DNA of 64,000 bases from Pseudomonas fluorescens (GCF_900215245.1 NZ_LT907842.1:1302001-1366000), one strand, 5' to 3'; shown: positions 1 to 8,719, counted from the stretch's first letter. Notes: generated by a model not told the origin, from the letters alone. Translations and numbers: made by a program.

Positions 1-391
1 AGGGCCGCGCCGGCTCACGCCAGCCGCCACCGGAAGACGCCGGGGCGCTTTGCGCAGGCTGGGCGTCACGCGAACTGCCGCCGCCAAAGATGCTCGACAG
101 GAACCCCCCGCTGCTCTGCGCAGGTTGCGCCGCCTGGGATTTGGCCTGCTGCAATTCGTCCTGCAATTGCTGGATCTGCTGCGCCTGTTGCTTGTTCTGC
201 GCGTCGAGACTCTTGATCGCGTGCTCTTGCACCAGAATCGACTGGGTCATGTAGTACCCGGCGGCCGGTTGGCGAGTCATGTGCTCCTTGATCCGCGCTT
301 CGGCCAGGGCGTCGCGGGGGGCTGAGTCCGTTTCGGCTTGCTGCAACCGTGAAAACAGTCCATCGATCAGGGTTTGCTCTTCGCTGTTCAT
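1..391 (-). CDS. DUF2076 family protein (3' end outside window)
   Basis: The gene reads leftward and runs off the window edge, leaving 130 residues. The start is the ATG at 391, preceded by GAGGT at suitable distance. The visible part begins MNSEEQTLIDGLFSRL, continues as a long charged Gln-rich helix (about residues 60-90, probable coiled coil) and passes into a Gly/Ser/Ala/Pro-rich stretch with the short hydrophobic piece GGFLSSIFGGG. This layout fits the DUF2076 family, whose function is unknown; members usually end in an Asp/Gly-rich tail that would lie outside the window. It is divergent from the YciC-like gene at 563, with 171 bases between them in which I see no clear signal. Confidence 0.75.
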   Translation of the reverse strand, partial: MNSEEQTLIDGLFSRLQQAETDSAPRDALAEARIKEHMTRQPAAGYYMTQSILVQEHAIKSLDAQNKQQAQQIQQLQDELQQAKSQAAQPAQSSGGFLSSIFGGGSSRDAQPAQSAPASSGGGWREPARP

Positions 392-562
392 GGCGACCTC
401 GTTAGATTGCCGGTAGAAATCATGGGCTTGCCCAGGGTCAGGCACGCTACGTAACAGTAATGGGGCTGTTACTAGACGTTTCAATGGTCTTTACGAAAGG
501 TTTACGTTTGCTCACCTCTCGTCATGATCGGTTAAAGTGTCGGCCTTGCTTTTCGGCCTGTG

Positions 563-1231
563 ATGAACCTGATGAATCCGTTAGACGTATTGCGCGACTC
601 CTTCCGTTTCACCCAACGCAACCTGGGCGCCATCGTCCAGCTGTGCCTGCCGCTGGTGATTCTCGAAGCCCTGCTGCAACAGGTGCTCGACCACACGCTG
701 GGCCCGGATGCCTTTCCCGGCTACAGCGTGGTGGTGGGGTTGTTGGTGTACCCGCTGTACACGGGCGCCTTGATCCTGTTTCTGGACGCGCGCACCCGTG
801 GCGAGTCGCCGCGCACTAAAGATGTGTGGGCCATGGCCCTGACCCTGTGGCCACGCTTCGCCCTGCTCACGGCTATCAGCACGCTGCTGATTCTGCTTGG
901 CCTGTCGTTGTATTTCCTGCCGGGCCTGTGGCTGATGGTGGTGCTCGCGTTTGCCGAGTACCTGCTGGTGCTGCGCGGCCTGTCGGCGCTGGAGGCGATG
1001 AAGGAAAGCTTTCGCCTGACTCGCGGGCACTTCTGGCGAATTCTGGTGTGCCTGCTGTGCGTGATGACGCCCCTGTGGCTGCTCAAGGGCGCCAGCGTGG
1101 CGGCGTATCCCGATCCCGCGCCGCTGCTGGGCGTACTGATCGACAGCGCCCACAGCTTTCTGCAACTGTTTACCAGTGTGGTGCTGTTCCGTTTATTCAT
1201 GTTGATCGGTGGCGATGCCGACGCACGGTGA
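563..1231 (+). CDS. YciC/UPF0259-type inner membrane protein
   Basis: This is a 222-residue, very hydrophobic protein with about six membrane segments, beginning MNLMNPLDVLRDSFRF. The N-terminal NPLDVLRDS stretch followed by membrane helices is typical of YciC-like proteins of Pseudomonas, whose biochemical role is not known. The start is uncertain: GTG at 560, ATG at 563 and ATG at 572 are in frame and none has a good ribosome binding site; I chose 563, and 572 (MNPLDVL) is equally possible. The endonuclease/phosphatase gene starts 41 bases downstream on the same strand, so the two may be co-transcribed. Confidence 0.75.
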   Translation: MNLMNPLDVLRDSFRFTQRNLGAIVQLCLPLVILEALLQQVLDHTLGPDAFPGYSVVVGLLVYPLYTGALILFLDARTRGESPRTKDVWAMALTLWPRFALLTAISTLLILLGLSLYFLPGLWLMVVLAFAEYLLVLRGLSALEAMKESFRLTRGHFWRILVCLLCVMTPLWLLKGASVAAYPDPAPLLGVLIDSAHSFLQLFTSVVLFRLFMLIGGDADAR

Positions 1232-1271
1232 TATGCTCCGTGCCACCTCTGAAACGCTATAAGCCGAGCCA

Positions 1272-2360
1272 ATGACCCGTTTATTGCGCATCACCCTGTT
1301 GAGCCTCTTGATCATCGCGGGCCTGCTCACAGCCCTGATCTACAGCCTGACCTGGCGCCCTGCCGACAAGGAAACCCTGCCCGTCAGCTGTGTCGCGCCC
1401 CGTGCGCCGACCCTGCTGCCCGGGCAAGCGCTCAAGGTCATGACCTGGAACGTGCAATACCTGGCCGGCAAGAACTACGTGTTCTGGTACGACACCGCCG
1501 ACGGCAGCGGCCCGGACGACCGCCCGACCGTGGAAGACATGGCCTCAAGCCTGGATGAAGTGGCGCGGGTGATCCGCGACGAACACCCCGACATCCTGCT
1601 GTTGCAGGAACTCGACGAAGGCGCCAAATCGTCGCACTACCAGGACCAGGTGGCCTTGCTTCAGGAACGCTTGGTCGACCTCTACCCGTGCAGCGCCCAG
1701 GCCTTCGACTGGAAAGCCGACTTTGTGCCCAACCTGCATATCTTCGGCAGCGTCGGCCGCAAACTGGTGACCCTGAGCCGTTACCAGATCGAACACGCCG
1801 AACGCCTGCAACTCCCGGTGTCGCCGGCCAACTTTATCAGCCGCCAGTTCCAACCCAGACCGGCCTTGTTGCTGACCTATTTGCCGCTGAGCGATGGCGG
1901 CCAACTGGCGGTGCTCAATACCCGGCTGGATGGCAACATGCCTGGGCGGTCAGCAGTGCAAGCGCAAGCGAAAGCCACGGTGAAGCTGCTGGATAAGTTC
2001 GAAGGCCGTGGCACGCCATGGCTGATCGGCGGGGACTTCAACTTGCTGCCACTGGGGCAATTCCTGCGCCTGGACGCGGTTAAGCGCGGCCAGTATTCGC
2101 CGGACAGTGAGCTGCATTTGCTGTGGGACAAGTACCCGATGATCCCGAGTAACAGTGAATCCAGCGGGATTGATCGTGAGAAATGGCTGACAAACTTCCC
2201 GAATGACCCCAGCGTAGAAGGGCCGGATCGTACGCTCGACTATCTGTTCTACAGCCCACGCATCAAGCGGGTGGAAGCCAAAGTACGCCAGGAAGACACG
2301 CTGCGCATCTCCAATCACTTGCCGGTGATTGCCCGCTTCCTGCTGCCGGCTGCGCAATAA
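1272..2360 (+). CDS. Endonuclease/exonuclease/phosphatase family protein, membrane-anchored
   Basis: This 362-residue protein has an N-terminal hydrophobic helix (residues about 5-27) that should anchor it or act as a signal peptide. A metal-dependent endonuclease/exonuclease/phosphatase fold follows. Family motifs visible in order are TWNVQYL (metal and substrate site), LLQELDEG (metal-binding Glu), GGDFNLLP (catalytic Asp and Asn) and SNHLPV near the end (catalytic His). Members of this fold hydrolyse phosphodiester or phosphomonoester bonds in nucleic acids or lipids. The extracytoplasmic placement makes a DNA-repair role unlikely, but the substrate cannot be read from sequence. It ends convergently against hrpB with a REP pair between them. 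Confidence 0.8.
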   Translation: MTRLLRITLLSLLIIAGLLTALIYSLTWRPADKETLPVSCVAPRAPTLLPGQALKVMTWNVQYLAGKNYVFWYDTADGSGPDDRPTVEDMASSLDEVARVIRDEHPDILLLQELDEGAKSSHYQDQVALLQERLVDLYPCSAQAFDWKADFVPNLHIFGSVGRKLVTLSRYQIEHAERLQLPVSPANFISRQFQPRPALLLTYLPLSDGGQLAVLNTRLDGNMPGRSAVQAQAKATVKLLDKFEGRGTPWLIGGDFNLLPLGQFLRLDAVKRGQYSPDSELHLLWDKYPMIPSNSESSGIDREKWLTNFPNDPSVEGPDRTLDYLFYSPRIKRVEAKVRQEDTLRISNHLPVIARFLLPAAQ

Positions 2361-2393
2361 CCAACACCTCAAACCCTGTAGAAAGCGGGCTTG

Positions 2394-2480
2394 TGTGGGA
2401 GCTGGCTTGCCTGCGATAACATCGCCTCGGTGAACCAGATAGACCGAGTCGTCTGTATCGCAGGCAAGCCAGCTCCCACA
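2394..2480. repeat. REP pair (REPIN), variant arm
   Basis: Two inverted REP arms, TGTGGGAGCTGGCTTGCCTG at the left and its complement ending in CTCCCACA at the right, enclose a spacer of about 40 bases. The arm differs from the other REPs of this window (GAGCTGGCTTGCCTGCGAT instead of GAGCGGGCTTGCTCGCGAA), so it belongs to another subfamily. It lies between two convergent genes. Confidence 0.85.
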
Positions 2481-2497
2481 TTTGATCTCCACACGAC

Positions 2498-5005
2498 CTA
2501 CTTGCGGGGTTTGATCCGGGCGGTTGGTTCGGCCACCAACGGGTCATCCGGCCAGTAATGCTTCGGATAACGCCCCTTCAAATCCTTCTTCACCTCGACA
2601 TACGTGCTGCGCCAGAAGTTCGCCAGGTCCTGCGTCACCTGCACCGGCCGTCGCGCCGGGGACAGCAGGTGCAGCTTGACCACCTGGCGCCCACCGGCAA
2701 TGCGCGGGGTGTCCGCCAGGCCGAACAACTCCTGCAAGCGCACCGCCAGAATCGGCGGCTGTTCGCTGTAGTCCAAACGTACCGAGGAGCCCGACGGCAC
2801 TTTCACATGCTGCGGCGCCAGCTCGTCCAGGCGTTGGGGCAGCGGCCACGGCAGCAGGTTGTGCAGGAAGCTGGAAATATCCAGGTTGGCGAAATGGCTC
2901 AGGCGCGAGACTTTGCCCAGATACGGCATCAGCCAGTGTTCCAGGCTGGCAAGCAACGCCGTGTCACTGATGTCGGGCCATTCGCTGGTTTTACCGGCGT
3001 CCAGGTGGCGCAGCAGCATCACGCGGGCCTGCCATTGGCGCAGTTCAGGCGTCCACGGCAGCAGCTCCAGGCCTTTGCGGCGCACGAGGTTAACCAGCGC
3101 CTGGCTGCGGGCAGACTCGTCGAGGCCGGTCAGCGGTTCACGGCTCAGCACCAGTTCGCCGACTTTGCGCTGGCGTTCAGCACGCAGCACGCCTTCGCGT
3201 TCGTCCCAATCCAACTGGTCAACGTTGCGCACTTGCTCGGCGAGCACCGTGTCGAACAGCGCCGGATCGAAGTCCGCCGCGAGGTAGATGCGTTCTTCGC
3301 GCTGGCCCTGCCGGCTGCCGAGGTCGGCGATCACCAACCAGGGTTGTTTCATCAAGCTGTCGGCGTCCGCGAACAGCGCGGCGCGGCCGTTGGCCAGGCG
3401 GTATTCGGCGCCACCGGGGCGACGTTGCTGGGCGACGCGGTCCGGGTAGGCCAGCGCCAGCAAGGCACCGAGCCAGCGCGGGTGGTCGGGATCGGCCACG
3501 GCTTGAGTCGCCGTGCCCCTTAAGTAGCTGCGGTATTGCCGCGCCAGTTGCTTGGCCCGCTGCACGCCAGCTTGGGTGCCACGTGCGCGTTCTTCGCCGG
3601 ACATCAAGGCCAGGCGGCTGTGCAAATCGGCGCCGCCACCGCGCAAGATATCCCGCTCACCTAACAGCGCGGCGACATCACACGCAGTCGACGCCAGCCC
3701 CAAATCCTGCCCGCGCAGCAGCAGATGGGCGATACGCGGATGGGCCGGCAACTCGGCCATTTTCTGGCCATGGGTGGTGAGTTGTTCGTCATTCAAGGCA
3801 CCGAGGCGCACCAGCAGGTCCTGGGCCTGGGCATACGCGGCAGTCGGCGGCGCATCCAGCCACACCAACTGCGTGGGTGTGACGCCCCAGCGCGCTAACT
3901 GCAAGGCCAGGCCGGCGAGGTCGGCGGCGAGGATTTCCGCGCTGCCGTACGCAGCCAGACCTTCGTGCTGGTCCTCGGACCACAGGCGATAACACACGCC
4001 CGGCTCCAGCCGCCCTGCCCGGCCGGCGCGCTGAGTAGCACTGGCACGGGAGATGCGTTGGGTGTCGAGGCGGGTCATGCCGCTGCCCGGGTCGAACCGC
4101 GGCACCCGCGCCAGCCCGGCGTCGATCACCACGCGCACACCGTTGATGGTCAGGCTGGTTTCGGCGATGTTGGTGGCCAGCACAACCTTGCGTTTACCCG
4201 CCGGTGCCGGGTCGATGGCCGCGCGCTGGGCATTAAGGTCGAGCTCGCCATGCAGTGGGCAGAGCAGGACATCACTGCGATCCCCCAAAGCGTCAGCCAG
4301 TTGCTGGTTAACCCGGCGAATCTCCGCTTGCCCCGGCAGGAACACCAGAATGCTGCCGGTTTGGTCATGCACAGCCTCAAGGATGGTCTGCACCACGCGC
4401 GGCTCGATAAATTCACCGGCCTGGTACGGCCGCCCCCAGCGCATCTGCACCGGGAACATGCGCCCTTCACTGCGCAGGATCGGCGCGTCATCCAGCAGCC
4501 CGGCCAGGCGCTCGCCTTCGAGGGTGGCGGACATCAGCAGGATTTTCAGCGGCTGTTCATCGCGAAACAGGTCGCGGCCGTTCAGGCTCAGGGCCAGCGC
4601 CAGGTCGGCGTCGAGGCTGCGCTCGTGGAATTCGTCGAAGATCAGCAGGCCCACGCCCTCCAGCGCCGGGTCGTCCTGCAGGCGGCGGGTGAGGATGCCT
4701 TCGGTGACCACTTCGATGCGCGTCGTGGGGCCGACCTTGCTGTCGAGGCGGATACGATAACCAACGGTTTCGCCGACCTTTTCGCCCAGCTCACTGGCCA
4801 GGCGTTCGGCGGCCGCGCGCGCGGCGAGACGGCGGGGTTCGAGCATCAGGATGGTTTGCCCCGCCAGCCATGGCTCGTTCAACAAGGCCAAGGGCACGCG
4901 GGTGGTTTTACCGGCGCCGGGCGGCGCTTCCAGCACGGCTTCATGGCGATTCGCCAAGGCGTCACGCAGGGCAGGTAAAACATCATCAATCGGCAACGAA
5001 TTCAT
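2498..5005 (-). CDS. hrpB: ATP-dependent helicase HrpB
   Basis: This 835-residue DExH-box helicase is of the HrpB type. The reading frame continues upstream, but the protein should begin at the ATG at 5005 (MNSLPIDDVLPAL), the usual N-terminus for the family. Motifs in order are the Walker A site APPGAGKTTRVP, the Walker B box DEFHERS, SATL, and the helicase C-terminal half with QRAGRAGR. The HrpB-specific C-terminal region follows, including the PYLGKVSRLSHFANLDI stretch. HrpB proteins resemble RNA helicases; in some bacteria they affect mRNA processing or surface adhesion, but a defined substrate is not established. The C-terminus is Lys/Arg-rich. It is divergent from the small lipoprotein gene at 5258. 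Confidence 0.93.
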   Translation of the reverse strand: MNSLPIDDVLPALRDALANRHEAVLEAPPGAGKTTRVPLALLNEPWLAGQTILMLEPRRLAARAAAERLASELGEKVGETVGYRIRLDSKVGPTTRIEVVTEGILTRRLQDDPALEGVGLLIFDEFHERSLDADLALALSLNGRDLFRDEQPLKILLMSATLEGERLAGLLDDAPILRSEGRMFPVQMRWGRPYQAGEFIEPRVVQTILEAVHDQTGSILVFLPGQAEIRRVNQQLADALGDRSDVLLCPLHGELDLNAQRAAIDPAPAGKRKVVLATNIAETSLTINGVRVVIDAGLARVPRFDPGSGMTRLDTQRISRASATQRAGRAGRLEPGVCYRLWSEDQHEGLAAYGSAEILAADLAGLALQLARWGVTPTQLVWLDAPPTAAYAQAQDLLVRLGALNDEQLTTHGQKMAELPAHPRIAHLLLRGQDLGLASTACDVAALLGERDILRGGGADLHSRLALMSGEERARGTQAGVQRAKQLARQYRSYLRGTATQAVADPDHPRWLGALLALAYPDRVAQQRRPGGAEYRLANGRAALFADADSLMKQPWLVIADLGSRQGQREERIYLAADFDPALFDTVLAEQVRNVDQLDWDEREGVLRAERQRKVGELVLSREPLTGLDESARSQALVNLVRRKGLELLPWTPELRQWQARVMLLRHLDAGKTSEWPDISDTALLASLEHWLMPYLGKVSRLSHFANLDISSFLHNLLPWPLPQRLDELAPQHVKVPSGSSVRLDYSEQPPILAVRLQELFGLADTPRIAGGRQVVKLHLLSPARRPVQVTQDLANFWRSTYVEVKKDLKGRYPKHYWPDDPLVAEPTARIKPRK

Positions 5006-5104
5006 ACTGGCTCCAAAGCAGAGCGGCGAGTATAACGGCGAACTGCCGGATGCCGGTGGTGGTCTCAAAGACACCACTGGCTTCGAAGATAAAAACGGTC
5101 AACG

Positions 5105-5192
5105 GTGGGAGCGGGCTTGCTCGCGAACACAATCTGTCAGTCGACGAATATGTTTCTGAACGACCGCATTCGCGAGCAAGCCCACTCCCACA
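5105..5192. repeat. REP pair (REPIN) between divergent genes
   Basis: The left arm GTGGGAGCGGGCTTGCTCGC and a near-perfect inverted right arm (GCGAGCAAGCCCACTCCCACA, one change) flank a 40-base spacer. It sits between hrpB and a divergent lipoprotein gene, where promoters would be expected, and leaves only 65 bases to the lipoprotein start. Confidence 0.9.
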
Positions 5193-5257
5193 TTGGATAG
5201 TCGTCGTCGCGTGGATCTGGCTTATAGTCACCTTTCAACCGTGTTCAGGAGAATTTT

Positions 5258-5677
5258 ATGCGTATCGCTTCCCGTGTCATCGGCGGTGTCCTCGCCGTCA
5301 CCCTGCTGAGCCAACTCACGGCCTGCGGTTCGATTTTCTACCCCGACCGCCGTGGCCAGATCGACGGCAAGATCGACCCGGCGATTGCCGTGCTCGATGC
5401 CGTTGGCCTGCTGTTTTATGTGATCCCGGGGTTGATCGCATTCGGCGTCGACTTCGCCACCGGCGCGATCTATTTCGAGCCAGGCAAAACCGCGCAAGTC
5501 GCGCCAGAGAAGTTGCATGAAGCCATTGGTGCCGACGGCAAAGTCGACAACGCCAAGCTGCAAACCATCATCCAGAAAGAAACCGGTCACACCCTGCCGC
5601 TGGATGACCCGCGCATGATCCAGTTCAAGGGCAGCGTGCAACAACTCGCGTCCCTGGGCCTGCAACCTGCCGCTTGA
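5258..5677 (+). CDS. Small lipoprotein of unknown function
   Basis: This 139-residue protein has a lipoprotein signal peptide ending in the lipobox LTAC, so the mature protein begins at Cys24. After the lipidated Cys come the tract GSIFYPDRRGQIDGKIDP, a hydrophobic segment (about residues 45-75: AVLDAVGLLFYVIPGLIAFGVDF) and a C-terminal domain rich in short helices. The first part of the mature sequence resembles YceK/YidQ-like small lipoproteins, but I do not recognise the whole protein. A good ribosome binding site (AGGAG) precedes the ATG. The fieF gene follows after 15 bases, so co-transcription is likely. Confidence 0.75.
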   Translation: MRIASRVIGGVLAVTLLSQLTACGSIFYPDRRGQIDGKIDPAIAVLDAVGLLFYVIPGLIAFGVDFATGAIYFEPGKTAQVAPEKLHEAIGADGKVDNAKLQTIIQKETGHTLPLDDPRMIQFKGSVQQLASLGLQPAA

Positions 5678-5692
5678 GGATTCGACCCGCCT

Positions 5693-6586
5693 ATGACCAG
5701 CAGCCCCGAACACGCAAGGCTCTTGCGCCTGGCCACCCGCGCTTCGGTGGGCGTGGCCTGTGCGCTGATTATCACCAAGGCCATCGCCTGGTGGCTCAGT
5801 GGCTCGGTGAGTATGCTCGCCGGGTTGACCGACTCACTGCTCGACGGCGTGACGTCGCTGCTGAATCTGCTGGCGGTGCATTACGCACTGCGCCCGGCCG
5901 ATGACGATCACCGCTATGGGCATGGCAAGGCGGAATCACTGTCGGGCATGGCTCAAGCACTGTTTATCGCCGGCAGTGCGCTGCTGATTGCGTACCAGGC
6001 GTACCAGCGTTTGCAGCATCCTGAACCGGTCGGCGCACCGTGGTTGAGCATCGGCGTGATCGTGTTTTCACTGGTGATGACCGTGGCGTTGCTGATGCTG
6101 CAACACCGCGTGATTCGCGAAACCGGCTCCAACGCGGTGCGTGCCGACTCGTTGCATTACCGCTCGGACTTGATGCTCAACGGCAGCATCCTGGTGGCCT
6201 TGGTGTTGGCCGGTTTTGGTTTCCATCAAGTCGACGCGTGGTTCGGCCTGGGAATTGCCGTCTACATTTTGTGGAGTGCGATCCAGATCGCCCGGGAAAG
6301 CTTTGCGGTGTTGATGGACGAGGAACTGCCGCCGGACGTCAGCCAGCACATGCTGGAACTGGCGCGTGGCGTCCCCGGCGTGCTGGGTGCCCATGATTTA
6401 CGCACGCGGATCTCCGGCAGCCATTGGTTTGTGCAACTGCATCTGGAATTGCCCGGCGAATTGACGCTGTCAGTGGCCCATGGCATCAGCGACCAGGCCG
6501 CCGATGCCATTCACAAAGCCTACCCTCGGGCCGAAGTGCTGGTGCACGCCGACCCGCGGGAAGTCGTCACGGGCGCCAAGGCCTAA
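5693..6586 (+). CDS. fieF: Cation diffusion facilitator (FieF-like divalent metal efflux)
   Basis: This 297-residue inner-membrane transporter has six predicted membrane helices and a cytoplasmic C-terminal domain. The metal site typical of the family is present: D-x3-D in helix 2 (DSLLDGVTSLLN) and H-x3-D in helix 5 (HYRSDLMLN). The HRYGHGKAE loop between helices 2 and 3 is also characteristic. The C-terminal part (about 205-297) is the ferredoxin-like ZT_dimer domain with histidines. FieF proteins exchange protons for Zn or Fe and expel excess metal; which metal dominates here cannot be decided. Its last four bases overlap the end of the convergent DUF6515 gene. Confidence 0.9.
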   Translation: MTSSPEHARLLRLATRASVGVACALIITKAIAWWLSGSVSMLAGLTDSLLDGVTSLLNLLAVHYALRPADDDHRYGHGKAESLSGMAQALFIAGSALLIAYQAYQRLQHPEPVGAPWLSIGVIVFSLVMTVALLMLQHRVIRETGSNAVRADSLHYRSDLMLNGSILVALVLAGFGFHQVDAWFGLGIAVYILWSAIQIARESFAVLMDEELPPDVSQHMLELARGVPGVLGAHDLRTRISGSHWFVQLHLELPGELTLSVAHGISDQAADAIHKAYPRAEVLVHADPREVVTGAKA

Positions 6587-7671
6587 TACTGCACCTGATA
6601 GCCGCGACTGGTCAGGCAGTTACCCTGGGCCTGGCGGTAGGTTTGCACCACCGCCGGGGCCGGGGCGTAGGAGACCGCCTGCGGATCGAAACCACTTTGC
6701 TGCACCGCCCAGCGATAACAGTCGTAGCCATCCTGCTGCACCTGGGCCGGTGATTGGCCGTTCGCCGGATAGGCGACCACGTCATAACCATTGCCTTGCG
6801 GTGCGGGTTGCGGCGCCGGCACTTCTGTCGGCGGTTGCACCACCACGTACTGCTGGGTACTGCTTTCGTAGGTGTAATAGGCACCGGCGGCGAGGAAAAA
6901 CAGCGCGCTGCCCACCCACACTTCCCGCGCATAGTCCGGCAGGTACTGCACACGGATGCCGTAGGGCGGCGTCACCACCACGTAACGCGGGCCTTGCGGG
7001 CGATACCAGTAGCCGCCAGAGAAGAAGTAATCCTGGCCACGGTAGGGCACGCGGTAGTTACGGTCGGGGAAGCGATCAACCATATGGCCGGGGCGATATT
7101 GCGGCCCCGGGCCCCAGCCGTTGCCGTGCCCATCAGGGCGACCTGGCCAGCGGTTGTCATTGGGGTGGCCATTGAAGCCGCCACCTGGGCGTGCGCCATT
7201 CCCTGCCTGCCAATGCGGGTTGCCGTCGTTGCGGCGCGGGATGTCCTGATAGTTGCCCTGGCGCGGCTCCTGGGTTTGCCGAACCGTGTCCGGGCGACCT
7301 TGAATCGGCAGATTATTCGCCGGTTGCGGTGCTGGCCGAGGCGGCTCGGCACCTTGCGGGCGACCTTGCCACTGCCCGCCGCCGTGCGGCGGTTGCTCGG
7401 CGCGATCAAAGTGCTGGTTCTGCGGGCGCGGCGGATGGTTCTCGAACTGTGGGTTCTGTGGCCGCGGCTGGTTATTCTCCGGGCGCGGTTGATTGTTCTG
7501 CGGGCGCGGTGGGTTATTTTGCGGGCGCGGCTGTTCGTTACCTTGCCGCCCGCCTTCCGGGCCTCTTTCATGCTGACCGCCGCCTTCTGAGCGCGGGTCG
7601 TCGGCCATCACTTGCGTGCCGACGGTGACCATCAGCAAACCTACACCTGCCATACGCCAGATGCGCTTCAT
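6583..7671 (-). CDS. DUF6515-like secreted protein with Pro/Gln/Asn repeats
   Basis: The start is the ATG at 7671, placed after AGGAA; an upstream in-frame GTG at 7683 lacks support. The 362-residue product has a signal peptide of about 24 residues (cleavage near VMADD). A low-complexity region follows to about residue 190, with repeated units such as RPQNNQPRPENNQP. The C-terminal half contains a Tyr-rich stretch (VPYRGQDYFFSGGYWYRP), a hydrophobic segment (about 240-265) and a final domain with two Cys. This architecture fits the DUF6515 family, of unknown function. I infer an envelope location. Two in-frame tandem repeats of the PRPQNN kind make the DNA repetitive between about 7420 and 7540. 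Confidence 0.75.
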   Translation of the reverse strand: MKRIWRMAGVGLLMVTVGTQVMADDPRSEGGGQHERGPEGGRQGNEQPRPQNNPPRPQNNQPRPENNQPRPQNPQFENHPPRPQNQHFDRAEQPPHGGGQWQGRPQGAEPPRPAPQPANNLPIQGRPDTVRQTQEPRQGNYQDIPRRNDGNPHWQAGNGARPGGGFNGHPNDNRWPGRPDGHGNGWGPGPQYRPGHMVDRFPDRNYRVPYRGQDYFFSGGYWYRPQGPRYVVVTPPYGIRVQYLPDYAREVWVGSALFFLAAGAYYTYESSTQQYVVVQPPTEVPAPQPAPQGNGYDVVAYPANGQSPAQVQQDGYDCYRWAVQQSGFDPQAVSYAPAPAVVQTYRQAQGNCLTSRGYQVQY

Positions 7672-8127
7672 GCTATTCCTCACTGCGGATTAGGGCCTCG
7701 AGTGTCCGGCCTCATAGTATGAGACTGGAAAAGCCTCACCCGGTTCTGAGACAGGTTATCAGTCACGAGAACTTTGTTTGCAGATAAAGAGAGGCAGGTA
7801 AAACCCACGCAAAAGAAAAGGGGTGACCCGTCGGCCACCCCTTGAGAATTTCGTCCTGGCTCAACGCTTTTGACGTTGGCTCACCTCACGCCGTCTTGTG
7901 GACAGTGTGCAGCCTGGAGGCCGGCTCAACCCTGCTGGGGTGGCGGCCGCAGCGGGCCTGATTGGGCTGGCTGCAGTGGACTGTTGTCCAGGCGGTGATT
8001 CTGTTGGTAATCATAGGCCCGACGCGCCGATAGATGATTGCGAAGATTGCGTCAATAAACAGTGCTTGCGCAATTTTTAACCCTTCATAGATAATTCGCC
8101 GCAATAGTTACGACAAAGGCCAACCCA
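7672..8127. other. 456-base intergenic region, divergent promoters
   Basis: No convincing protein gene lies here; the only longer frame (minus strand, 7886-8104) has no family resemblance. It must hold the promoter of the minus-strand DUF6515 gene and that of the plus-strand Lrp-type regulator. Near 8034-8080 there are AT-rich tracts and repeated TTGCG/CGCAA words that would suit an Lrp-type operator. An intrinsic terminator pointing leftward (7818-7843) has no gene before it. Confidence 0.6.
7818..7843 (-). terminator. Intrinsic terminator without an upstream gene
   Basis: The arms AAGGGGTG (7818-7825) and CACCCCTT (7835-7842) form an eight-pair GC-rich hairpin. Read on the minus strand the stem is followed by TTTTCTTTT, the expected U-tract; read on the plus strand there is no T-run. 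It therefore ends a leftward transcript that would start between here and about 8100. Confidence 0.7.
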
Positions 8128-8607
8128 ATGAGCAAGCTTGACCGATACGACCTGAGTATTTTGGCGGAATTGCAGCGCGACGCGAGGATCTCCAACCAGG
8201 AGTTGGCCGAACGCATCGGCTTGTCGCCGTCGCCCTGCTCGCGCCGGGTCAAGCAGTTGGAAGATGACGGCTACATCGCACGCCAGGTCGCCCTGCTCGA
8301 CCGCAAGATGCTCGGTTTGAGCCTCACGGCCTATGTGCTGATCGGCATGGACCGCCACACGCCCGAGCGGTTCGAGAACTTTGAAGCCGCGATTCGCACG
8401 CTGCCGCAAGTGCTGGAATGCAGTCTGGTGACCGGGATGGATGCTGACTATCAGTTGAAAGTGGTGGTGCCGGACATGGATCACTATCAAAAACTGCTGC
8501 TGGGCCACCTCACCCGCATTGAAGGCGTGACCAGCGTGCGCTCCAGCTTTGTGCTCAACCAGGTATTGAACAGCACCGAGCTGCCGCTGACGCACCTGCG
8601 TACCTGA
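8128..8607 (+). CDS. Lrp/AsnC family transcriptional regulator
   Basis: This 159-residue protein begins MSKLDRYDLSILAELQRDARIS and has the N-terminal winged helix-turn-helix of the Lrp/AsnC family (ELAERIGLSPSPCSRRVKQLEDDGYI). The C-terminal alpha/beta RAM ligand-binding domain follows (about residues 65-150, with LECSLVTGMDADYQLKV). Such proteins form dimers or octamers and respond to amino acids. The SPSPCSRRVKQLE recognition helix is typical of the DecR/BkdR-like branch. The divergent region to its left is probably where it acts on itself. It is followed by a REP pair rather than by a partner gene, so the target pathway is not evident. Confidence 0.9.
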   Translation: MSKLDRYDLSILAELQRDARISNQELAERIGLSPSPCSRRVKQLEDDGYIARQVALLDRKMLGLSLTAYVLIGMDRHTPERFENFEAAIRTLPQVLECSLVTGMDADYQLKVVVPDMDHYQKLLLGHLTRIEGVTSVRSSFVLNQVLNSTELPLTHLRT

Positions 8608-8630
8608 TCTCAAACACACTGAAGATCCCC

Positions 8631-8719
8631 TGTGGGAGCGGGCTTGCTCGCGAATGCGGTCTGTCAGTTAATGAATAGGTGGCTGACCCACCGCATTCGC
8701 GAGCAAGCCCGCTCCCACA
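8631..8719. repeat. REP pair (REPIN)
   Basis: Perfect inverted arms TGTGGGAGCGGGCTTGCTCG and complement; pairing continues inward (GAATGCGG with CCGCATTC), giving a long cruciform or RNA hairpin. It lies between two tandem plus-strand genes. Confidence 0.92.

Noticed and set aside
7672..7760. AlgU-type promoter before the DUF6515 gene (GAACCG and TCTCA on the minus strand)
   Set aside because: Spacing is right (16 bases) but both elements deviate from the consensus GAACTT/TCTGA, so the match is too weak to list.
7886..8104. 72-residue minus-strand frame before the orphan terminator
   Set aside because: The composition is not protein-like, there is no good start, and no family resembles it; a non-coding RNA is a better explanation.
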